NCBI GenBank assembly: GCA_016929465.1
Contig: JAFGIT010000300.1
Span: 1-12,096, forward strand
DNA: 12,096 bases
DNA from: JAFGIT01 sp016929465 [NCBI: Candidatus Coatesbacteria bacterium]
Lineage (GTDB): Bacteria > B130-G9
Direction of reading: 5' to 3'
Below are positions 7,081 through 12,096 of this stretch, piece by piece (within the stretch, counting starts at the first letter, position 1; each line of letters starts with the position of its first letter). Made by a program: the position numbers and the translations under genes. Below the pieces are notes generated by a model. The model worked only from the letters and a program-made list of their open reading frames with translations. It was not told where the DNA came from and searched no databases.

Positions 7081-8843
7081 GCCCGATGCTCCGGCGGAGA
7101 GCCGTCTCCTCTCTCCTGCGCCATCCAAAGCTGTTGATAGGTCGCGCTTGTCGTCATCAGTTCTTCGTGTGGAGCAAATGCTTCGACCGTCCCGTTCGCC
7201 AAAACCAGTATCTTATCTGCTCTTCTCAGAGTCGACAGCCGATGGGCCACCACGAAAGTCGTGCACTTCTCCATCAGCATATCGAGCGATTCCTGCACCC
7301 TGACCTCAGTCTTCGAGTCAAGTGCACTCGTGGCCTCATCAAGGAGCAGAATAGGGGCGGTCTTTAGAATTGCTCGGGCAATATTTATTCGCTGTTTCTG
7401 TCCGACTGAGACATCTGCCCGCGTCGGGCCAATGACCGTGTTGTAGCCATCATTCCAGGTGATAATATCCTCATGAATGCCAGCCGCCTTGGCAGCCTCG
7501 ATCACCTCTTGATCTGTAGCGTCCGGCCGGCCGTATCTTATGTTCTCCATGATCGAGACCTGAAATAGAAACGGCTCCTGGGTGACTATGGCCAGGTTTC
7601 TCATCAAGTGCTTCAGCTTGAGTTTTCTGATATCCGTCCCGTTTATGGTGACTCTTCCCTTTGTGGGGTCATAGAATCTTGGGAGCAGATTCAAAAGCGT
7701 GGTCTTTCCTACGCCCGATGGTCCGACTATTCCTATCGTCTGCCCTGCTTTGACTTCGAAGTTGATATTCTCCAAGACAGCATCTGAATCGTAAGAATAG
7801 CTCACATTTTCGAATCTGATTGTGTTCGGTTGGAGACGGAGGTCCAGAGCATCGCCAGCATCTCTGATTTCGGGCTCAACGGACAGGAACCCATCGATCT
7901 TATCTATTGCGACGCTCTGTATCTTGATCTGCGAATACACATTAAGGACTTGCCTTGTGCTGCCCAAGAGAATCTGAAGCGCCAACAGAAATGCTATAAA
8001 GGTGCTGATGTCAATCCTGCCGCTGGAGACCCCTTGCCCTCCCAGTATGATCACAAAGAAGATCCCAAATCCACTCAGGCTGTCCAAGAGCACACTGGCA
8101 AGCGATTGGCGGCGAACCACAGCCATTGCAGCCTTCAGTAGTTCCATTGCTGAACGGTGGCAAGCGGCGGCCTCACGCTCCTCACCCTCAAAGACCTTCA
8201 CGACTCTTATTCCAGAAAGGACTTGGAAAAGCAGATTAGTTATCGTAATGCCCCGAAAGCGGCCCTCTTCAGCGTGTCTGTAAATCGCAGAGCCGATGCG
8301 TTGGAGCGGCAGAACGACAAATGGAAGAGCAACAAGCCCCCAAACGGTGAGAACAGGATCCATTGAGAATGCAAAAATCAACAGGTTGATGATCTGAAGT
8401 GAGGAAATAATCAGTCCACCCGTTTCCTGGACGAGCATTCTAAGTGAACCCGCATCTGAGTTCACAGCCCGGAGTATATCCGCCTTCGTGGTTCTATCAA
8501 AAAAACTCAGTGAGAGTCTCAGAAGATGCTCGACCAGATTCAAACGCAGCCGCATCTCAACACGTCGGCCAAGCTCAGTCTGCATGACCTTCGCGAAATA
8601 GTCAGCAACACTGCGACCCACCCAACATAGAACGATGACCGTGGCGGAGCCCGCCATCTTCACCCATTCGCCACCGGCCCCCTCGGGCCCGCCTTGATCA
8701 ATGGCCTTTGGCAGAATTGTCTTTATAAGGAGAATAAAGAGCGCTGTAAGCCCCGCTCGAGCCGCCGCTGCAGCGAAGAACTCGAGTGTGAGCGCTCGAT
8801 GCCCCCACATCAGGCGGAATGCTACGCACAGCTTCTGTATCAC
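7077..8843 (-). CDS. ABC half-transporter (fused TMD-NBD), MsbA/PglK-type, probable lipid-linked glycan flippase
   Basis: A 588-residue type IV ABC exporter half-unit that should work as a homodimer. Six membrane segments can be placed in the first 300 or so residues, including LTALFILLIKTIL, GSATVIVLCWVG, two in the stretch around GGLIISSLQIINLLIFAF, FGIFFVIILGG and TFIAFLLALQILLG. The ATPase domain has Walker A GPSGVGKTT (residues 374-382), Q-loop region VTQEPFLF, Walker B ILLLDEATSALD (D502, E503) and H-loop H534. The signature reads DVSVGQKQR (477-485) in place of LSGGQ. Known relatives export lipid A, peptides or, in PglK, undecaprenyl-linked oligosaccharide; inside this glycan cluster the last role is most likely. 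The GTG start lies 27 bases after the dehydrogenase stop and is preceded by GAGGTAGGG. A drug or lipid exporter is the alternative reading. Confidence 0.93.
   Translation of the reverse strand: MIQKLCVAFRLMWGHRALTLEFFAAAAARAGLTALFILLIKTILPKAIDQGGPEGAGGEWVKMAGSATVIVLCWVGRSVADYFAKVMQTELGRRVEMRLRLNLVEHLLRLSLSFFDRTTKADILRAVNSDAGSLRMLVQETGGLIISSLQIINLLIFAFSMDPVLTVWGLVALPFVVLPLQRIGSAIYRHAEEGRFRGITITNLLFQVLSGIRVVKVFEGEEREAAACHRSAMELLKAAMAVVRRQSLASVLLDSLSGFGIFFVIILGGQGVSSGRIDISTFIAFLLALQILLGSTRQVLNVYSQIKIQSVAIDKIDGFLSVEPEIRDAGDALDLRLQPNTIRFENVSYSYDSDAVLENINFEVKAGQTIGIVGPSGVGKTTLLNLLPRFYDPTKGRVTINGTDIRKLKLKHLMRNLAIVTQEPFLFQVSIMENIRYGRPDATDQEVIEAAKAAGIHEDIITWNDGYNTVIGPTRADVSVGQKQRINIARAILKTAPILLLDEATSALDSKTEVRVQESLDMLMEKCTTFVVAHRLSTLRRADKILVLANGTVEAFAPHEELMTTSATYQQLWMAQERGDGSPPEHRA
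7089..7092 (-). promoter_or_regulatory. Ribosome binding site deciding the SGNH hydrolase start
   Basis: GGAG on the minus strand, eight bases before the ATG at 7080, within the end of the ABC transporter gene. Together with the ATGA overlap it supports the shorter start and translational coupling. Confidence 0.6.
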
Positions 8844-8870
8844 GGGCGCCCTACCTCGAGAATCTCAGAT

Positions 8871-10196
8871 TTAGGCAGAGACTATCTTATCTCGGTTCTC
8901 CGAAGCCCCTGAAGTGGCGTTCCGCGTGTCCACGACAACAGAGGAATTGTCCACAATGAACTGCGCCTCTTTCTTATAGAGCGCGTGGTCTGTCACAATC
9001 AAGACGCAATCCGCTCCTGAAAGAGAATCGGCGGTGAAATCGACAGATGTCTTCGGGATATTGTACTTCCTCATCATCGGCAGTTTGGGGATAAAGGGAT
9101 CGTTGTAAGTAACAACCGCACCGCGCTCCATGAGGAGCTCGATTATCCTCATAGCGGGCGATTCTCGAATATCATCGACGTCCGGTTTGTAGGCTACGCC
9201 GAGAACGAAAACCTTGGAGCCTTTGACGCTTTTCTGCTTTTCATTCAGCGCCAGAGCCACTCTATCGACAACATAATATGGGATGGAGGTGTTTATCTCG
9301 CCGGCCAGCTCGATGAAGCGAGTGGCGAAGTCGAACTCCTTCGCCTTCCAGGAGAGATAGAACGGATCTATCGGAATACAATGCCCACCAAGACCAGGTC
9401 CCGGATAGAACGCATGATAGCCGAACGGCTTCGTCGAGGCGGCTCTAATAACCTCCCACACATCTATGCCCATACGAGAGAAGAGCATCTTCAATTCATT
9501 CACGAGCGCTATGTTCACGCTGCGATAGATATTCTCCAAAAGTTTAGCCGATTCGGCGATTTCTGCTGAAGAAACGACAACGGTGCGCTCCACTATGGAG
9601 GAATAGAGTGCGTCCGCAAGCTCAGTGCACGCAGGGGTCAAGCCACCGACGACCTTCGGTATGGTTCTGGTGCTGAAGCTCTTGTTCGCGGGGTCCTCAC
9701 GTTCGGGCGAGAAAGCGAGGAAGAAATCCTTTCCGACTTCGAGGTCTTTGCCAGCTGTCAGAATGGGAAGCACAACCTCCCTGGTCGTGCCGGGATAGGT
9801 CGTACTCTCGAGCGCGACGAGATGACCCTTGCGAAGTCGCTGTGCGATGCTCTTCGCAGTTCCCTCGATGTAAGACATGTCGGGTTCCTTCATCTCGGTA
9901 AGAGGGGTCGGAACGCAGATGATCAGGCAGTCCGTTTCAACCATCTTGTCGAAATCCGAGGTGGCTTTGAACCTTCCGCTGTTGATATGACCAGCAATCT
10001 GCTCGGATGGGATGTGGCCAATGTAACTCTTGCCGGCATTGAGCGCATCCACCTTTCGGTCATCTATGTCGAATCCGGTGACATTGAAGCCCTGTGTGGA
10101 GAACTCATGAACCAGGGGGAGTCCCACATAACCAAGGCCGATTACGCCGATCTTGGCTTCTCTGTTGGCTATTTTCTCGAGAAGTTGCTCTTTCAC
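8871..10196 (-). CDS. wbpA: UDP-N-acetyl-D-glucosamine 6-dehydrogenase (WbpA-type)
   Basis: A 441-residue UDP-sugar dehydrogenase that should oxidise C6 of UDP-GlcNAc in two NAD-dependent steps to UDP-GlcNAcA, the first step of the diacetamido-uronic acid pathway. The NAD-binding motif is IGVIGLGYVG (residues 16-25). Then follow CVPTPLTEMKEPDMSYIE, LESTTYPGTTREVVLPIL and FSPEREDP, a combination typical of WbpA rather than of UDP-glucose dehydrogenase. The catalytic Cys is C273 in PGPGLGGHCIPIDPFYL, and the C-terminal domain has VLGVAYKPDVDDIRESP. I choose the GTG at 10196: it makes a GTGA overlap with the aminotransferase stop and has GGAGG seven bases upstream. An ATG seven codons earlier (10217) is possible but has no clear ribosome site. 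Its neighbours WbpE, WbpD and WbpB supply the later steps. A UDP-ManNAc dehydrogenase role is less likely given this context. Confidence 0.93.
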   Translation of the reverse strand: MKEQLLEKIANREAKIGVIGLGYVGLPLVHEFSTQGFNVTGFDIDDRKVDALNAGKSYIGHIPSEQIAGHINSGRFKATSDFDKMVETDCLIICVPTPLTEMKEPDMSYIEGTAKSIAQRLRKGHLVALESTTYPGTTREVVLPILTAGKDLEVGKDFFLAFSPEREDPANKSFSTRTIPKVVGGLTPACTELADALYSSIVERTVVVSSAEIAESAKLLENIYRSVNIALVNELKMLFSRMGIDVWEVIRAASTKPFGYHAFYPGPGLGGHCIPIDPFYLSWKAKEFDFATRFIELAGEINTSIPYYVVDRVALALNEKQKSVKGSKVFVLGVAYKPDVDDIRESPAMRIIELLMERGAVVTYNDPFIPKLPMMRKYNIPKTSVDFTADSLSGADCVLIVTDHALYKKEAQFIVDNSSVVVDTRNATSGASENRDKIVSA

Positions 10197-11305
10197 TTCG
10201 AGCCCTCCAATACGCATTTAACAGCGAAATTCTTCTGATCATCCGAAAGCTCTGGATAGATAGGAAGCGCAAGCGTCTCGCGAGAAGCCGCCTCCGATTC
10301 CGGAAAATCACCCATCCTATACCCCAGGAACTCGTAGCACCGCTGCAGATGAAGTGGTACAGGATAGTATATCTCGCAGCCGACTTCATGCTTCTTGAGA
10401 TACTCAATCACATTATCGCGATTCCTGGTTCGGATAACATACTGATTATATATAGGGAAGTTGGAATCCTTGATCCTGGGAGTGACAATGTCGGTTCCAG
10501 CAAAGGCGTCATCGTAGAACTTGGCATTCTCCCTTCTCGCCTCAGACCATTTATCCAGGTAATTCAGTTTGACTCTGAGGATGGCAGCTTGTATGGCATC
10601 GAGCCTGCTATTTGCCCCAATTAGGCTGTGGTGGTATTTGGGCTTGCTTCCATGGACTCGCAGAGTGCGGACCTTGTCAGCGAGCGACTCATCGTTGCTA
10701 GTTACCATTCCGCCGTCGCCATAGGCCCCAAGGTTCTTGCTTGGAAAGAACGAGAAGCAGCCAAGGTGGCCCATTGCCCCGGCCTTTGTCCATTCGCCAT
10801 TTAGCATGGTCTTCGCGCCTATAGACTGCGCGGCGTCCTCGATCACATAGAGGCCGTGCTTCTCGGCGATCTTGAGTATCGGACCCATATCGGCGCATTG
10901 ACCGTAGAGGTGAACGGGGATTATCGCCTTGGTTCTGGGCGTTATTCTCGCCTCAATCAGGGATGGATCGATGTTATAGGTTACCGGGTCTATGTCTGCG
11001 AAAACGGGAATCGCTCCCAAGCGGGATGCAGACCCGGCCGTGGAAAAGAAAGTGTACGGGGTAGTTATTATCTCATCGCCAGTGGATACGCCAACAGCCA
11101 TAAGGCTGAGGAGAATCGAGTCCGTCCCTGAAGCGCAGCCAACGCCGAACCTGGCGCCGCAGTACTCAGCAATCTCCTTCTCCAGCTCCGCCACTTCCGG
11201 ACCCAAGACGAACACCTGCGTCTCGAGGACCCTGTCGATTGCCTGCTTGATTTCTTCTTTGATACTAGCGTATTGGGGTCTCAAATCAAGGAGAGGAACC
11301 CGCAT
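10193..11305 (-). CDS. wbpE: DegT/DnrJ/EryC1 PLP-dependent aminotransferase (WbpE-type)
   Basis: A 370-residue sugar aminotransferase predicted to convert the 3-keto intermediate made by the WbpB-like enzyme into UDP-2-acetamido-3-amino-2,3-dideoxy-glucuronate, with glutamate as amino donor. It begins with the family hallmark VPLLDLRPQY, has the PLP phosphate-binding region ASGTDSILLSLMA, EDAAQSIGA, and the PLP-binding lysine K190 in SFFPSKNLGAYGDGG. The stretch HGSKPKYHHSLIGANSRLD followed by AIQAAIL matches the WbpE subgroup well. The ATG at 11305 shares one base with the acetyltransferase stop (TGATG) and has AGGAGG five bases upstream; the GTG one codon earlier would be too close to that site. 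It overlaps the downstream dehydrogenase gene by four bases. Length is usual for the family. Other nucleotide-sugar aminotransferases are the alternative, but the gene neighbours argue for this one. Confidence 0.94.
   Translation of the reverse strand: MRVPLLDLRPQYASIKEEIKQAIDRVLETQVFVLGPEVAELEKEIAEYCGARFGVGCASGTDSILLSLMAVGVSTGDEIITTPYTFFSTAGSASRLGAIPVFADIDPVTYNIDPSLIEARITPRTKAIIPVHLYGQCADMGPILKIAEKHGLYVIEDAAQSIGAKTMLNGEWTKAGAMGHLGCFSFFPSKNLGAYGDGGMVTSNDESLADKVRTLRVHGSKPKYHHSLIGANSRLDAIQAAILRVKLNYLDKWSEARRENAKFYDDAFAGTDIVTPRIKDSNFPIYNQYVIRTRNRDNVIEYLKKHEVGCEIYYPVPLHLQRCYEFLGYRMGDFPESEAASRETLALPIYPELSDDQKNFAVKCVLEGSK
10204..10208 (-). promoter_or_regulatory. Ribosome binding site deciding the WbpA-type dehydrogenase start
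   Basis: GGAGG on the minus strand, seven bases before the GTG at 10196 and inside the last codons of the aminotransferase gene. It favours GTG at 10196 over the ATG at 10217. Confidence 0.65.
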
Positions 11306-11883
11306 CACAGCCTCCTAACTATCGTATCCTGGATCGTGTACTTCCTATTGCATTCTTCGCATTCAGCAGTACCTGAATCATCGAATTCGAGCTTCACACC
11401 GCACTCACACGCCCAGCCCTTTATGGTCGCTGGAACACCATACACCAATGCATAATCGGGAACGTCCCGACTGACTACCGCTCCGGCACCGACGAAAGCA
11501 TGACACCCTATCGTTACACCGCACACCACGGTAGCATTCGCCCCTATTGATGCACCTCTTCCGACCCGTGTAATGAAGTAGTCATCACTCGTATTGCGCA
11601 GAAAAGCAGACCTCGGTGTTTTGACGTTGGTAAATACCATCGAGGGTCCACAAAAAACATCATCCTCGAGGATGACTCCCTCATATACTGAGACGTTATT
11701 CTGAAGCTTGCAGTTCTCACCGAGAATCGCACCCTTGGCCACAAAGACATTCTGCCCCAGCTTGCAGCGTCTGCCGATCTTGGCTCCGCTCATTATGTGG
11801 GAGAAGTGCCATATCTGTGTCCCTTCGCCAATTTCGGCGCCTTCGTCAACCACAGAAGTCTCATGGACGAAATAATCCGGCAA
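11305..11883 (-). CDS. wbpD: Left-handed beta-helix N-acetyltransferase (WbpD-type) with C-terminal Cys-pair tail
   Basis: A 192-residue acyltransferase built of hexapeptide repeats that fold as a left-handed beta-helix trimer (VVDEGAEIGEGTQIWHFSHI, then AKIGRRCKLGQNVFV, AILGENCKLQNNVSV and later ASIGANATVVCGVTIGCHAF). It should transfer acetyl from acetyl-CoA to the 3-amino group of UDP-GlcNAc(3NH2)A, the product of the adjacent WbpE-like enzyme. QIWHFSHI and FTNVKTPRS are typical of WbpD/WlbB proteins. After the helix comes a tail with C159-x-C161 and C175-x2-C178, a possible zinc-binding rubredoxin-like knuckle. The start is a TTG at 11883: AAGGAG lies eight bases upstream and the hexapeptide domain begins at residue 7. 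It overlaps the aminotransferase by one base and starts 21 bases after the oxidoreductase stop. Confidence 0.94.
   Translation of the reverse strand: MPDYFVHETSVVDEGAEIGEGTQIWHFSHIMSGAKIGRRCKLGQNVFVAKGAILGENCKLQNNVSVYEGVILEDDVFCGPSMVFTNVKTPRSAFLRNTSDDYFITRVGRGASIGANATVVCGVTIGCHAFVGAGAVVSRDVPDYALVYGVPATIKGWACECGVKLEFDDSGTAECEECNRKYTIQDTIVRRL
11311..11316 (-). promoter_or_regulatory. Strong ribosome binding site of the WbpE-type gene
   Basis: AGGAGG on the minus strand, five bases before the ATG at 11305. It lies within the last three codons before the stop of the acetyltransferase gene and rules against the GTG at 11308. Confidence 0.7.
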
Positions 11884-11891
11884 CGCAATTT

Positions 11892-11897
11892 CTCCTT
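11892..11897 (-). promoter_or_regulatory. Ribosome binding site supporting the TTG start of the WbpD-type gene
   Basis: AAGGAG on the minus strand, eight bases before the TTG at 11883, in the short gap after the oxidoreductase stop. No ATG or GTG in the same frame is better placed. Confidence 0.65.
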
Positions 11898-11904
11898 ATT
11901 CAGA

Positions 11905-12096
11905 CTAGCAGCTCTTACGCAGAGCCTCTTCCGCTATCTCGAGAGCTCTCACTACTCTTAGGCCGTCCTCGCCATCGGTCAGCGGGCGCTCCCCTGACTC
12001 AACGCACTTGATGAAGTGCTCGCATTCGATCCGAAGAGGTTCCTTGACCTCGATGCGAGGCGAGTATATGTCCCCAAAGCGCAGAGTTATCGAATC
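11905..12096 (-). CDS. wbpB: Gfo/Idh/MocA-family oxidoreductase, C-terminal end (probable WbpB-type)
   Basis: Only the last 63 residues lie in the window; the frame is open to the right edge and ends in TAG at 11905-11907. The visible part (FGDIYSPRIEVKEPLRIE, then CEHFIKCVESGERPLTDGED, then GLRVVRALEIAEEALRKSC) is the usual C-terminal end of Gfo/Idh/MocA dehydrogenases, where a strand is followed by HFIxCV, a P-L-T-D-G-x-D-G turn and the final helix. Followed directly by WbpD-, WbpE- and WbpA-like genes, it most probably is the WbpB-type enzyme that oxidises C3 of UDP-GlcNAcA. The NAD-binding and catalytic parts are outside the window, so the family is sure but the exact substrate rests on context. 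Confidence 0.85.
   Translation of the reverse strand, partial: DSITLRFGDIYSPRIEVKEPLRIECEHFIKCVESGERPLTDGEDGLRVVRALEIAEEALRKSC

Noticed and set aside
7081-7128. A 16-residue longer N-terminus for the SGNH hydrolase from a TTG at 7128
   Set aside because: The extra codons lie wholly inside the ABC gene, and the ATG at 7080 has GGAG at eight bases and an ATGA overlap, followed by a normal basic-then-hydrophobic anchor.
9822-10238. Plus-strand open frame of 138 codons
   Set aside because: It lies opposite the dehydrogenase gene, has no recognisable domain, and every supported gene here is on the other strand. The same applies to the other plus-strand frames of 60-176 codons across the window.
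1-12096. CRISPR array, insertion sequence, tRNA or phage genes
   Set aside because: No regularly spaced repeats, transposase or integrase motifs, terminal inverted repeats or tRNA-like clover folds were found; coding sequence fills almost the whole window.

Overview
The window is one uninterrupted stretch of a surface-polysaccharide (O-antigen, capsule or protein-glycan type) biosynthesis cluster. All eleven genes I can support are on the minus strand, so transcription runs from right to left. Genes are packed tightly: four junctions overlap (TGATG, GTGA, ATGA and a 14-base overlap) and the largest gap is 84 bases. I see no promoter, terminator, RNA gene, mobile element or repeat array. The window cuts the first gene (right edge) and the last gene (left edge) of the visible run.

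In transcription order, the right third encodes a nucleotide-sugar pathway that matches the Pseudomonas Wbp set: the C-terminal end of a Gfo/Idh/MocA oxidoreductase (WbpB-like, 12096-11905), a left-handed beta-helix N-acetyltransferase (WbpD-like, 11883-11305), a DegT-family PLP aminotransferase (WbpE-like, 11305-10193) and a UDP-GlcNAc 6-dehydrogenase (WbpA-like, 10196-8871). In the characterised pathway, WbpA oxidises UDP-GlcNAc to UDP-GlcNAcA, WbpB makes the 3-keto sugar, WbpE transaminates it and WbpD acetylates it, giving UDP-2,3-diacetamido-2,3-dideoxy-glucuronic acid. A WbpI-type 2-epimerase, which would convert this to the manno form, is not in the window.

The middle holds a fused TMD-NBD ABC half-transporter of the MsbA/PglK type (8843-7077), which I infer flips the lipid-linked glycan. 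It is followed, with an ATGA overlap, by a membrane-anchored SGNH/GDSL hydrolase (7080-5746) predicted to act outside the cytoplasmic membrane.

The left half is the assembly part: two GT4 (GT-B fold) glycosyltransferases (5743-4553 and 4468-3221), a GT2 glycosyltransferase (3234-2050), a class I SAM methyltransferase (1973-1263) and a second GT2 glycosyltransferase (1218 to beyond the left edge). The two GT2 proteins are clear paralogues over their whole shared length, including an unusual C-terminal helical region with a TPR-like repeat, and they bracket the methyltransferase.

The sequence carries no taxonomic marker. Clear Shine-Dalgarno sites, frequent GTG and TTG starts (five of ten visible starts), moderate GC and free use of ATA, AGG and AGA codons fit an environmental bacterium from a poorly cultured group, but an archaeon cannot be excluded. 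The content is a recognisable glycan locus. What is less ordinary is the combination: a diacetamido-uronic acid pathway, an ABC flippase in place of a visible Wzx/Wzy pair, an anchored SGNH enzyme and duplicated GT2 enzymes with a TPR-like tail.
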